64,000 bases of DNA from Rebecca billardiae RCC1528 (GCA_965240325.2 OZ251225.1:124001-188000), one strand, 5' to 3'; shown: positions 11,023 to 22,018, counted from the first letter of the stretch. Numbers and translations are program-made. The notes: a model not told the origin generated them from the sequence alone.

Positions 11023-13046
11023 TCATCGCGCGGTGCCGGAGCCGCCGCCCGGCGGGCTGGAGCCGCTGACGGGGACCTGCAGCACCCTCGACGGCCTGCG
11101 CGAGCTGGAGCCCACGGCGCCGGTGTGCGGCACCAGCTCTGCGAGGGCGTTGGCCGCGCCGCGCGGCGCCGCGGCGCCAAAGTGGTGATCGACCGCGTCG
11201 ACGATGGTGGGGGAGGGGCACTTGCCCGGCTGCTGCTGCAGCGAGCCCAGCCGGCGGCGCGTGGGCGAGGCGCCCGAGCTGGGCGGGGGCGCGGCGTGCC
11301 CCAGGCTGGGCGAGGTGGGGTGGGTGCTGGCGGGCCCGCTGGGTGCGCCCGCGCCTGCGGCCGTCGCGGCGGCGGCGCACGCAGCAGCAGCGGCCATGTC
11401 GGGCGGGAGCTGCTCGGCGTCCGACGAGCCGCGCCGGCTGCCGTTGCGGCCGCCGTCCGCGCACGCGTTGGGCGCGTCCGCCCCGCCGGCGTCCGAGGCG
11501 CGGCGGCTGGCGCTCCTGGAGGCGCGGCGGCTGCCGTTGATCGAGGGCGCGGACGAGCGCGTGCTCGCGCCCAACGCGTCGATCCCGGCGCTCAGCCGTC
11601 GGCGCGAGCCCTCGTCGCCGCTCTGGACCGCGCCGCGCACCTCGCGCATGAGCAGCCGCGTGAAGCGCGCCGCGTGCTTGGGCGTCGCGAAGAAGGGCAT
11701 CGTGCGCACGCGGCTGCGGCGCCGGCCGCCGGCGGGCGAGGCGGGGTCGTCCGCTGCGGGCGAGCCCGCGCCCTCCGCCCCCGGCGCCTCCGCCCCCGCC
11801 TCCGCCCCCGCCTCGCCCTCCGCCTCCTCCTCGCCCTCCGCCTCCTCCCTGCGCGCCGCGTTGTCGCGCAGCCGCCTGCAGAACGCCTCCATCTCGGGCA
11901 CGAGCTCGCCAAACAGCGGGCGCACCTCCGTGGAGCCGTCGGCGTAGCGGAAGGTGAACTCGCGCGGGAACATGCGCGCGCGCTGCGCCGGGTCCGTGTC
12001 GATCTGCGGGGCGCGCGGCGCGCGGGCGGGGCGGGCGCGCGCGGCGCGGCGCGCATCAGCCGGGCGCACGCGCCGCCCCGCCCGGTGGGTGCGCGCGCGC
12101 GCGCGTGTTTGCGCGCGTGCGTGTTTGCGCGCGCGCGCACAAGCCTGAGCTGCATGTCCTGCATCGTGCTGCGGCGCGCGATCTCGTGCGCGCGCGCGCG
12201 CAGGCCCTCCGTGTCCACGCTCGGCTGCACCGACAGCCGCGAGTCGGTGCGCGGCGCCGTGCCGAGCAGCATGTTGGAGCTGCGCCGCGTGAGCAGCGGC
12301 GGCGGCTTGAAGGCGGACTGCCCCGAGGCGGACGAGGCGGAGGACTCGCGCCTCGGCCGCGGCCCCGCGCCCTGCCCCGCCGCGCGCTCCATGCCGCAGG
12401 CGCTCTCGCCCGATGCGACGCGCCGCATGCGCGCCTCGGCGGCGGGCGAGGGCGGGAGCTCGGACTGCGCGCCCGGGCTCGGCGGCGCGGCGGCGTACGC
12501 GGGCCAGCGCCGCACGCTGCGCGGCGAGGCGCGCAGGGACGCGTTGCTGCTGGGCGAGGCGCGCGGCGAGCGGCGCGCCGCCGAGTGGCGCGGCGGCAGC
12601 GCGGCGGGCGCGTCCGCGCCGCCGCCGGGCAGTTCTTCGAGCTGCGCGTCGAGCGAGGCGGACGAGTCGGAGCGGCGCATGGAGCGCTCGCCCGGCTGCA
12701 GCAGCAGCAGCTCCGCCGCGCCCGCGCCGTGCGGCGCGGCCTCGGCCTCCGCCGCGGCCTCGGGCGCGGGCGGGTGCGCGGGGTGCAGCAGCGAGACCAC
12801 GTCCGAGCGGCTGAGCGGCGGCGGCTGCACGACGATGGAGGGCGCGCGCACGACGCGCGGCTCGGCGCAGGGCGGCGCGGCGGGCTCGCACGCGTCGCGC
12901 GCCGCCTTGGCGCTCTCGCGCAGCGCCGTCGCCTCCGCGCTCCTCCGCGCCTCGCTGCGCGCCTCCATCGACGCGCGCAGCGCGCGCGCGAGCGCGCGCG
13001 CGTCGTCGGCGCCGTCCGCGCCCGCCGCCGCCGCCGCCGCGGCGGC

Positions 13047-13081
<35 letters not shown>

Positions 13082-16000
13082 CCGCGCGCGCGCCTGCACC
13101 GCCGTCGGCGCACTCGGCGCACACGGCGTCGGCGCGCGCGGCGCGCAGCCCCGCGCCCGGCGCCGCCTGCCCCTCGCGCGCCCCGCTCCCGCCCTCGAGG
13201 TGCGCGAGGAACAGCTCCCCGTACAGCCCCAGGATGGGGCCCACCAAGCTCTCGCGGTCACAGCGCTCGCGCTGCACGCCGCCGATGAGGTGGCCGAGGC
13301 GGCAGCAGGTGGAGTCGCCCTCGAAGACGAGGAGGAAGGAGCGCAGCTCGTCGTCGTCGATCGCGACCGGCCCCTCGGAGCCGTCCGCCGCGGGCGCGAT
13401 GTACATCCGCTCCGGCCCGTTCGCCAGCGCGAAGCACAGCTGCTCGGTGCGCGTCCACAGCCGGCGCGAGTAGGACGCGCGGCCGCACGGCTCGCCCGTG
13501 TCCGCGTGCACGGCGGCGGGGGCGATGGCGAGGCACGCGTGCGCGAGGGAGGAGTAGTAGCCGAGCGAGGCGATCGCGAGGTCCTGCAGCTTGGCGTGCG
13601 CCTGCGGCACGCACATGAAGTCCACCCACACGCGCACCTCGTCCAGCGCCCAGCCGTTGAGCTGCGCCACGCTGCGCGCGCCGCCCACCATCAGATCGTA
13701 CTGCGCGCCGCAGGGGTCGGGGTCGGACCAGGAGTGCCACTGGTGCGAGATGAAGATGAGCCGCTGCGACTCGAGCGCGCACAGCGCGGCCGGGATGTCG
13801 TCGTGCACCTCGTGCGCGCCCTCCGCGCGCAGCTCCTCGAACGCGCGCAGGCAGCCCAGCTGCTCGAACAGCCGGAACGGCACGACACACAGCGGGAACT
13901 GCAGGTGCGCGCGCGCCTGCAGCGCGGCCTGCACCTCCGCCTCGAGCCACTGGCGGCGCTGGCCCTCGCGCATCTGCCGCGCCTTCCACCGGCGCAGCGC
14001 GAGGAGCGCGCAGGCCAGCACCAGCCCCACCGCGCCCGCGCGGCGCAGCACCTGCTGCCACGACATCAGCCGCGCGTGCGACTCCGCGAGCACCTCGTAC
14101 TGCGCGGTGATCGTCTGGTCGCACGCGCCGTCCTCGGCGTACACGCCCGACGCGCAGTCGACGCGGCAGAAGGGCGCGGCGGCGGAGACGCCCGAGACGA
14201 CGTGGTACCCGGGCTCGCAGACGATGGTGCGCTCGGGCGGCGCCTCGAAGTACCAGCGCGCCAGCTCGGGCTCGGCGGGCGCGCAGCTCGGCGGCGCGCG
14301 GCCGTCCGCGGGCGCGGCGGCCGCCGCGTCCGCGCCGCCGCCGTCCGCGCACGCGTCCGCGCCTCCGCCGTCCGCGCCGCCGCCGCCGCCTCGCGGCCGC
14401 CACACGCCCCACTTGCTCCCGCCGTCGGGCGTGCGCTCGGCGGGCCGCGCGCCGAGGACGAGCCAGTCCGCCGCGAGCAGCGCCTCGTCCGTCAGGCAGC
14501 ACCCGCCGCCCGGCGCGGGCGCGCACAGCGGCCCCTCCTCGATGCCCGAGCCGTTGGCCAGCTCGACGCGCGCGCCCGCGGAGGGCGCGCAGAACACGCC
14601 GCCGCCCTTCGAGCGCAGCTCGGCGTGCGCGCTCTCGAGCGTGGCGAGCGCGGCGGGCGAGACGCGCTTCGAGACGGCGCTCAGCGAGTTCGCCCCCTCG
14701 CCCCCGCTCTCCCACGACGCCTCGTGCGCCACCCACTCGTCGCGCAGCACGCGCCCCACAAAGTGGATCACGCCCGGCGCCCAGCCCATCACCGCGGACA
14801 CCAACACCGACTCGCCCAGCAGCGCGCGCACGTCGCCGTTCACGCCGATCGAGGCGCCGGGCTCGGGGCGCTCGCGCGCGCGCGCGGCCTCAGCCTCGTC
14901 CAGGCAGTACGCCGTGTGCGCGTGCCCCTCCAGCGCCAGCTCCGCGCACACCGGCGGCCCCGAGCGCGCGAAGAGGCGCGGCGCCGCGAGCGTGTCGGTG
15001 TGGTGCGCGACCACGCGCGCGCCGTCCTCCACCCACAGCTTCATCGCCGCGGCGGTCTCGCGCCACTCGTGCTCCCACGCGCCGGTGGCGAGGACGCGCA
15101 CCTCGCACCGCGGGTTCGCCCGCCGGCAGCCCAGCGCGAACGCGTTCACGTTGAGCAGCACCACCGGCACCGCCATCGCGACCACGTACCCGGCCACGTG
15201 CACCGGCCGGCGCGCGGCGCCCGGCGCGTCCGCCATGTGCGCGCCCGCGAGCACGCCCGCGAGGTAGAGCTCCTCGTACACGCGGGTGAAGAGGAGCGCC
15301 ATGTGCGGGTGGGGCGTGCGCGACGCGCCCACGCCGCAGATCACGAACCGCGTGCGCGCGCCCTCGCACGCGCGCGTGCCCAGCGCCGCCTGCACGCCGG
15401 CCGCGTGCGCCTGCGTCGTGCCGATCACCAGCTCGTACCCCGAGGCGCACGCGCGCTCCGCGATGCCCGCGACGGCGTCGGGGGCGAAGGGGACGCGCTC
15501 GAGCGCGTCGGTGGCGATGTACGCCTGGAAGTGCGCGTCCGCGCCGATCCGCGCGCGGTCCCAGTTGTGCGTCCACCCCAGGTCCGTCGCCTCCCCCGGG
15601 TAGAGGAACAGCACGCGCAGCTGCGGCCGCGCGGCCACCAGCAGCGGCGTCACCGGGCTCAGCGCCGCGTCGTAGTGCGAGCCGCCGTCGAGGGAGAGCG
15701 CGAGCTCGGCGGGGAGGTGGCGCGACTCGCCCGGCGCGAGCGTGCTCCCGTCCAGCGCCGACGACACCGCGGGCACGAGCGGCATCCGCGCGACCAGCGT
15801 GCGCTCGTCGATGAAGTGCGGGGACACGCTCACGCTCGCGCCGCCCACGCACATGCGCAGCGTCGCGCGCGGCGTCGGGATGAAGCCCGAGCCGTGCACG
15901 GTGAGCTCGACGCCGCCCGTCACGGGGATCACCGACGGCTCCACGCTGAGCAGCGACGGCGCGGGCACGACGCGCAGCAGCGCCGCGTTCGACTCGGCCG

Positions 16001-16370
16001 CGCCGTCGGACACGCTCAGCAGGTACTGCGCGGGCGCGGACAGCAGCGGCGGCGGCAGGTCGACGCGGAGCGAGTGGACGTGCCCGCGCGTGCATGCGCG
16101 CGCGCGCCGGCTCGCCTCCAGGACGTGCACCCCCGTCTCGTTGCCCGCGCGCGGTGAGCCGCCGCCGCCTCCGCCGCCGCCAACCGAGCGCACGAGCACG
16201 CGCAACGGCTGCGCATCCGCGCCGAGCCCGGCGATGCCAGTGAGCGTGAGCTCGACGGACTCGTCCGATCGGCGTGCGACGAGCGGCGACGGCTCGACTG
16301 CCTCGAGCCAGATCGCCGATGGCGCGGCTGCCCCCACCGCGCCGCACACGAGCGCGAGCGCCCCCAGCAT
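11023..16370 (-). CDS. Receptor: signal peptide, IPT/TIG, BMP/PnrA-like ligand domain, TM, TIR-like (SHQW) domain
   Basis: Two exons, 16370-12141 and 12003-11023 (137-bp intron 12140-12004, donor GTGCGCGCG, phase 0), give about 1,736 residues. The start MLGALALVCGAVGAAAP is a signal peptide. Residues about 137-235 resemble an IPT/TIG fold (SVIPVTGGVELTVHGSGF). Residues about 250-545 match the basic-membrane-protein/PnrA substrate-binding fold: LRVLFLYPGEATDLGW, GYELVIGT, YEELYLAGVLAGAHM, NVNAFALGCRRANP and DGARVVAHHTDT. A Cys-containing stalk follows, then one TM helix (about 775-793), a short basic juxtamembrane part, and a TIR-like domain at about 870-985 (LIFISHQWHSWSDP, VRVWVDFMCVPQ, RRLWTRTEQLCF). 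The long tail is low-complexity and Ser/Arg rich with poly-Gly/Ala tracts. Inferred role: a surface receptor sensing a small molecule and signalling through a TIR-like domain. Confidence 0.8.
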
Positions 16371-16899
16371 GGCAGCAAAGGACGAACGAAAGCTTTGACC
16401 CTGACGTATCTTGCGCGTCGTCGTACTCGTCAGTTGTCACAGGCTTTCATCAGCGTGAGTCTGATTCAGTATTCATTGACGCAAAGGCCGTCATATATCA
16501 AGGGTGTCCTGGACACCCTTGGTCATATGTTCATGAGGCAGCGGATTAATACCGAAATACCCCGTTGTGACTTGTGAGTGTGTCGTGTGACGTCGGGTTA
16601 TCATATGATACACAGAAGTCTCCCTCTTCCGATGTATGATAGATACCAGTACTTACCCCTTGTTTTTCTGGGAATGTTCTGCTTGCTCTCTGAACTTGTC
16701 AGTGGTATCTGGCTTCGAACACTGATCGAACATGTCAGTTGAGCACAGGATAGCCCGGCCCGGACGAGTAGGGCCGTAGGGGCCGTGGTACGTGACGTAA
16801 GCACGGCAGCTAGCGCGCAGCCGAGCACGGGCCAAGCTCGGCCGGAGTCCGAGCAGCCACCAGATCTACTCGAGACGGAGGTGGTCGGTGCAGCTCAGC
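16371..16899. other. Intergenic region between the receptor and KEA genes
   Basis: It holds the 5' flank of the receptor gene, including the palindrome at 16499-16521, and the 3' flank of the KEA gene. Base composition is more balanced than in the flanking coding DNA. No ORF is supportable. Confidence 0.5.
16499..16521. promoter_or_regulatory. 23-bp perfect palindrome upstream of the receptor gene
   Basis: CAAGGGTGTCC and GGACACCCTTG are perfect complements around a single T. It lies about 130 bp upstream of the receptor ATG (16370, minus strand), and the flanking CATAT bases extend the symmetry imperfectly. It is a candidate dimeric transcription-factor site; the function is inferred only from position. 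Confidence 0.45.
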
Positions 16900-18315
16900 T
16901 CAGGCCGTGCCCGTGCCCAGCTCCGTGGCCGGGTCTGCCGGGTAGGCGGAGACGTCGACCACCGCGCCGTCCGCGTCGCCGTCGCTGGCCTTGAGGCTCC
17001 CAGCGTTGAGGGTGGCCTCGGCGATCTGCACGGCCTCGGCCGCCGCGTCTTTGACAGCCTGCGGCACCTGCGTGTCGGCGAGCTCGACGAGCCCGAACAT
17101 CTCCGTCATCGTCTGCGCGGCGCGGCACCGGGCGGGCGGCGTGCACGCGGCGGCGGCCGTGAGCCGAGCGGCCGCGGCGCGGTGCGCGCGCCGCGCGCGC
17201 GCAGGCCAGCTCGCGAGCGCGCGCACACACGCACACGCGCACACGCACACACACACACCTGGATGTACAGCCGATTGCGCTCCTTCTCGACCATCGAGCG
17301 GATCTCGTCCTCCTTCTTGCCCGACGACTTGAGCGCGGCGGCGCCGAGCATCAGCGCCGACTCCTGCGGCCCGGTCACGATGCCCTCCACGCCCACCTCC
17401 AGCAGCTTCTCGCGCGCCTTGTCGTCGTTGGCGCGCGCGTAGATGGTGAGCTGCGGGTAGTCGCGCCGCAGCGCCTTGGCCACGCGCAGGCAGTCGGCGG
17501 ACTTGTCCAGCGCGATCACCACGGCCTTGGCTTTCTGCGCGCGCCGCCACGCCGCGCGCCGCGCGGCCGCTCAGCCGCGCGCAACGGGCCTCCTCCGCGC
17601 CGGCGCGCCGCGCGGGGCGCGCGCGCGGCTGATGCGCGGCTGCTGCGCGCGGCTGCGCGCGGCTGTGCGCGCACGTTGAGCAGGCCGAACGCGCGCAGCA
17701 CGTCCGGCCGGCGCGCGTCGCCGTAGAAGACGGGGAGCCCCTTCTCCTGCGCCGCCTGCACGCGCTTCGCGTCCATGTCGCACGCCGTGTACGGCACGAA
17801 CATGTTGCCCAGCAGGTCACACACGACGTTGCCGACGCGGCCGTAGCCGCACACAAGCACCTGCCCGCCGCGGCCGTCCTCGGGCTCCTCGGCGGTCGGC
17901 GAGTCCTCGGCGACGGCGAGGCGCTTCCTGCGCTCCTCCCACACGGAGGCGAGCGTGCTGCCCAGGTCGGCGAGGAACGGCGTCGTCGCCATCGAGAGCG
18001 CCGCGAGCAGCAGCAGCTTCTTGCTCAGCTGCGCGTCGATCACGCCGTGCCCCTGCGCCAGCCCGAAGAGCACAAAGGCAAACTCGCCCGCCTGCGAGAG
18101 CATCACGCCCGTGCGGATCGAGGAGCGCATCTGCAGCCCGCCCAGCTTGCACAGCACGACGGTGATGAACGCCTTGAGCGCGTGCAGCAGCACGAGCAGC
18201 ATCGCCATCTGCGGCAGGTTCGCCGCGAGCAGCCGCAGGTCGATCGCGTACCCGATCGTGATGAAGAAGAGCCCAAAGAGAATCCCGCGGAAGGGCGCAA
18301 TGTCCGCCTCGATCT

Positions 18316-18357
<42 letters not shown>

Positions 18358-19327
18358 GGCGCCAAAGAGGGGCGGGCGGTTGGGTCAGCGGCTCCACCCG
18401 GCGCGTGCGCGCGGCGCGCGCGCGCGCGCGCCCCCTGCCCCCCTTGTTGCGCCTTGCACCTGGTAGCGGTACTTGGACTCAGCGAGCAGCACGCCCGCGA
18501 GGAAGGCGCCGAGCGTGTCCGACAGCCCGAGCGCCTTGGTGAACGTGGACATGGAGAGCACGGTGAAGAGCGTGACCGCGACGAAGGCCTCCTGCGAGTT
18601 GGACCTCGAGACGGTGAGGAACGCGCGGCGGAGCAGCATCGGCCCCACGCCCGCGATCAGCGAGAGCGCCGCCACCGACTTGATGGCCGCCTGCAGCAGC
18701 ACCGCGCCCAGCGCCGCGGACGAGCCGGCCGGGTCGAGCAGCGGCACCAGCACGAGCATTGGCACGACGGCGATGTCCTGGAAGAGGAGGATGCCGAAGG
18801 AGGCGCGGCCGTGCCGCGTCGAGAGCTCCTGCCGCTCCTGCAGCAGCTGGATCACGAACGCGCTCGACGAGAGCGCGAGCGAGCCGCCGACGACGAGCGC
18901 GGCCGCGCGCGGCAGTCCGAACAGCAGCTCGCCGCCGCACGCGAGCGCGAGCGTGGTCAGCACAAACTGGAAGGAGCCGAGGCCAAACGCGTCCCTCGAG
19001 AGCGACTTGAGCCGGTCGATGGAGAGCTCGAGGCCCATCTCGAACAGGAAGAACACCACGCCCAGCTCTGCCAGCACCTCCGTCGTGTGCACGTCCCGCA
19101 CGAGGTGCAGCCCGTTCGGGCCGAGCGCCATCCCGGCCAGCAGGAAGCCGAGGATGGGCGAGAGCTGCAGCTTGGCCAGGATCGGCACGACGAGCGCGGT
19201 GGCGGCGAGGAGCACGAGCGCGTCCTGCGTGCCGGGGGGCAGGCTATTGCTCAGCTCGCTCGCGCTCGCGCGCGCCTGCGCCACCGCCGACTGCACGCCC
19301 GCGGGCAGGGCGGGCAGGCTGATGCCC

Positions 19328-19366
<39 letters not shown>

Positions 19367-20145
19367 GCTCGCTTCGCAGCGCCGGCCGCGGGCGAGGCGG
19401 TCGCGAGCTCGGGCGCCGCGGCGAAGTCCGCCCGCTGCGGAGCGCGCCCGGCGTGTGCGCGTGGCACGCGTAGCCGCCCGGCCGTGGCCTGCTCGGCGGC
19501 TCTCCCGTCGGGCGCCGCCCTGCGCCGCCATCGCCCGGGCCGCGCGCCGCGCGCCGCCGCATGTGTCGCCTGCGCGCACGCGCGGCGCGTGACGCGCGCG
19601 CATCGAGCGCGCGGCGGTGAGCGGAGCGACGCGTGGGGGGCGCAGCACGCCCCGCGCAGACCCGTTCACGCCCGCACATCGCGCCCATCCACCGCCACCC
19701 GCCTGCCCTCCGCCGGGGCGCGCCGCCGAGATGTCGCGCCAGCGCACGCGCGCCCAGTGCGGCGCGCCCGCACCGAGTCCTCGCGCGGCGGAGTCGCTGC
19801 GTGCGACGAGCGGCCAAAGTGTGCGCACTTCAAGACGGCGAGCGAGATGGCCAGGACGCGAAGCGTGCGCGCCAGCCAGCTCGTCAGCTTCCGCCGTATC
19901 CGCGGCGCAGGCATCGGCTGCCCATCGCCGTCGGGCTCGGCCGCGAGCGCGCTCATGTGCGCTGCGCCGCGCGCGCCGGCGCGAGGCACGTGCACGTCGA
20001 GCGCGAGCGAGCGCGGCGAGGTGCGCATGACCGCGCGACGAGCGGCTAGTGGCACGCCATACGGCCGGAGCGCGCGCACGCCCGGCGCGAGCGCGCAGAG
20101 CGCGCCGAGCACGGCGCCGAGCAGCCGTGCGGCATGACGCGGCAT
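16900..20145 (-). CDS. KEA: Plastid-targeted KEA-type K+/H+ antiporter with RCK domain, five exons
   Basis: Exons are 20145-19774, 19434-18460, 18313-17675, 17534-17259 and 17112-16900 (introns 339, 146, 140 and 146 bp, all phase 0), giving about 824 residues. The N-terminus (MPRHAARLLGAVLGALCALA, then VRALRPYGVP) looks like a signal peptide plus transit peptide, as for complex plastids. Exon 2 opens with a poly-Gly run, then the CPA2 transporter core: LQLSPILGFLLAGMALGPNG, ELGVVFFLFEMGLEL, FGILLFQDIAVVPML, SDTLGAFLAGVLLAES. Exon 3 begins IEADIAPFRGILFGLFF, which follows the preceding YRYQ as in KEA1/2/3, and reaches a TrkA-N/RCK domain at about residue 597 (VLVCGYGRVGN, a GxGxxG dinucleotide loop). 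It probably exchanges K+ for H+ across a plastid membrane. It is divergent from ftsZ. Confidence 0.88.
18316..18357. repeat. CTG/CAG trinucleotide repeat at a KEA 3' splice site
   Basis: About 14 units, read as CTG on the coding (minus) strand, end directly at the acceptor CAG of KEA exon 3 (exon begins at 18313). If retained in mRNA it would encode poly-leucine. Confidence 0.85.
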
Positions 20146-20383
20146 GACGCCGATCGGGGGGCACGGCGCAAGAGCTGATTCGTCATTCGTCCGCTGCGCG
20201 GAGTGTTGAGTGTCAGATGACACTCAACACTGTCTTCACGCTGCACCTTGCACACTTGTGTGTGGATACATACTACTGAACAGTACGACTGTAACACGAC
20301 TGTGAAAGCCTCAGTGGGCAAGCTGCGACGACGAAACCGAGCCGCGCAAATGCGCATTCAAAATTAACCGTGCGCGCGGGACG
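20146..20383. promoter_or_regulatory. Shared (bidirectional) promoter of KEA and ftsZ
   Basis: Only 238 bp separate the KEA ATG (20145, minus) from the ftsZ ATG (20384, plus). The interval is AT-richer than the genes and contains the palindrome at 20202-20231. Both products look plastid-targeted, so co-regulation is plausible but inferred. Confidence 0.6.
20202..20231. promoter_or_regulatory. 30-bp palindrome in the KEA/ftsZ promoter
   Basis: AGTGTTGAGTGTCA (20202-20215) and TGACACTCAACACT (20218-20231) are perfect 14-bp complements with a 2-nt GA spacer. It is a candidate binding site for a dimeric regulator acting on both genes. Confidence 0.55.
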
Positions 20384-21565
20384 ATGGCGACGCGCGCGCT
20401 CACGCTCGCGTTGACCGCGGCGGTGCTGGCACTCACGCGGGTGGAGGAGGCGTCGGCCTTGCGCGCAGCATCGTCGGTGGGCAGATCGGCCGTCCGCGCC
20501 TCGGGCAGCAGCCCGTGCGTCATCCGCATCTTTGGCGTCGGCGGCGGCGGCAGCAATGCGGTCGGGCGCATGCTGAGCGCGGGCACAAAGGGCGCCGACT
20601 TCTTCTGCGTGAACACGGACGTGCAGGCGCTCGACGCGAGGCACCCAGGGTCGGAGGTGCTGCAGATCGGCACGACCGTCACGCGCGGCCTCGGCGCGGG
20701 CGGCGACCCCGCTGTCGGCAAGCTCGCCGCCGAGGAGAGCCAGAAGCTCGTGCTGGACGCGGTGACGGGCACCGACCTCGCCTTCGTCGTCGCCGGGATG
20801 GGCGGCGGGACGGGCTCGGGCGCGGCGCCGGTGATCGCGCAGTGCGCCAAGGAGGCGGGCTGCCTCACCATCGGCGTGGTGACCAAGCCCTTCCTCTTCG
20901 AGGGCGCGCGGCGCATGCGGCAGGCGGTGGAGGCGGTCGCGGCGATGCGCGCGGCCACGGACGCGCTCATCGTCGTGTCCAACGACAAGCTGCTCGCGAG
21001 CGCCTCGGCGGACCTGCCGATCGAGAAGGCGTTCGAGGCAGCGGACGACGTCCTGCGCCAAGGCGTCGTCGGTGCGCGCGCGCGCGCCGCCGCCGGACCC
21101 CGCCCGCGCAGCCTCGCGCCTCGCGGCGGCGCGCTCAGCAGCCGCGCGCGCGCGCGCGCGCCTGCCCCTGCCCGCCGCGCGCCGCCAGGCCTGACCGACA
21201 TCATCACGACGCCGGGGCTGATCAACGTGGACTTTGCGGACGTGTGCGCCGTGATGGCGGATGGCGGCCTCAGCCTGATGGGCGTGGGCAGCGGCAGCGG
21301 CGAGGGCCGCGCCGTCGAGGCCGCGCGCGCCGCCGTCGCCTCCCCTCTGCTCGACTTCCCCGTGTCGAACGCGGCGGCCGTGCTCTTCACGCTCACGGGG
21401 CCAACCGACCTCGCGCTGAGCGAGGTGAACGCGGCGGCGAGGCTGATCACAGAGAGCGCGCGGGACGACGCGAACATCATCCTCGGCGCGCTCGTCGACC
21501 CCAGCCTCGACGCGTCCTCGACCGTCACCGTCACGGTCGTCGCCACCGGCATGGACGCGGACTGA
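20384..21565 (+). CDS. ftsZ: Plastid-targeted cell-division GTPase FtsZ, two exons
   Basis: Exons are 20384-21071 and 21189-21565. The 117-bp intron (GTGCGCGCG to CCAG) keeps the frame open, so an unspliced reading adds 39 spurious residues; splicing restores LRQGVVGLTDIITTPG. The product is about 354 residues. FtsZ hallmarks: IFGVGGGGSNAVGRM, FFCVNTDVQAL, the tubulin-type GTP loop GMGGGTGSGAAPVIA, the T7-like LINVDFADV, and FTLTGPTDLALSEVN. The N-terminus MATRALTLALTAAVLALTRV followed by EEASALRAASSVGRSAVRAS is a signal peptide plus Ser/Arg-rich transit-like stretch, fitting import into a complex plastid. It would form the stromal Z ring. The chain ends right after the core (VVATGMDAD) with no typical FtsZ C-terminal tail peptide. 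Confidence 0.93.
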   Translation: MATRALTLALTAAVLALTRVEEASALRAASSVGRSAVRASGSSPCVIRIFGVGGGGSNAVGRMLSAGTKGADFFCVNTDVQALDARHPGSEVLQIGTTVTRGLGAGGDPAVGKLAAEESQKLVLDAVTGTDLAFVVAGMGGGTGSGAAPVIAQCAKEAGCLTIGVVTKPFLFEGARRMRQAVEAVAAMRAATDALIVVSNDKLLASASADLPIEKAFEAADDVLRQGVVGARARAAAGPRPRSLAPRGGALSSRARARAPAPARRAPPGLTDIITTPGLINVDFADVCAVMADGGLSLMGVGSGSGEGRAVEAARAAVASPLLDFPVSNAAAVLFTLTGPTDLALSEVNAAARLITESARDDANIILGALVDPSLDASSTVTVTVVATGMDAD

Positions 21566-21968
21566 GCGCACCGCCCTTCCTAGTGGCCAGTGCCTTGGTT
21601 CATTCATGCCTCGGGCCCCGCGCTGCCCTCGCCCCACCCGCGGCTGTCCCGCCCCCACCGCACGCCCGCCCTGCGCCTGACGACGGCTTGGGCCGGCTGG
21701 AGAGGGGTGGCGGTCCATCCGGCGCTCGAGTGCTGGGCACACCCTTGATTGATCTGTCCGTGCTGTCATCACCTTGTCAGAGTCATTCAACGCACATCAT
21801 CAGGCCGCACGCCGATGGCCCGGGTCCGCCGACAGGCGACAGCAGGCGACAGCCCGGCTGGGCGGCGGCGGAGCCGCGGAATAATTTTGCGTCGTACGTT
21901 ATGTGAGTTAAGAGTAGCGTGCGATGATCATGAAGGACTCTCACTCTGGCGCGCGGCACTCTGCCAGT

Positions 21969-22018
21969 GCCACCGTGAGCCTTACGCACGTTAAAACAAA
22001 TAATAATAATAAACTGTA
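21969..22018 (+). repeat. Dispersed 35-bp sequence, copy 1 (with ATA-repeat insertion)
   Basis: It shares 35 identical bases (21969-22003, core CGCACGTTAAAACA) with 54840-54874. It then carries extra TAA units before the common AAACTGTA. A shorter relative lies near 1702. Confidence 0.7.

Noticed and set aside
12105-16157. Plus-strand frame of 1,350 codons opposite the BMP-TIR receptor
   Set aside because: Arg/Ala-rich composition typical of GC-driven shadow frames; the minus frame carries all recognisable domains.
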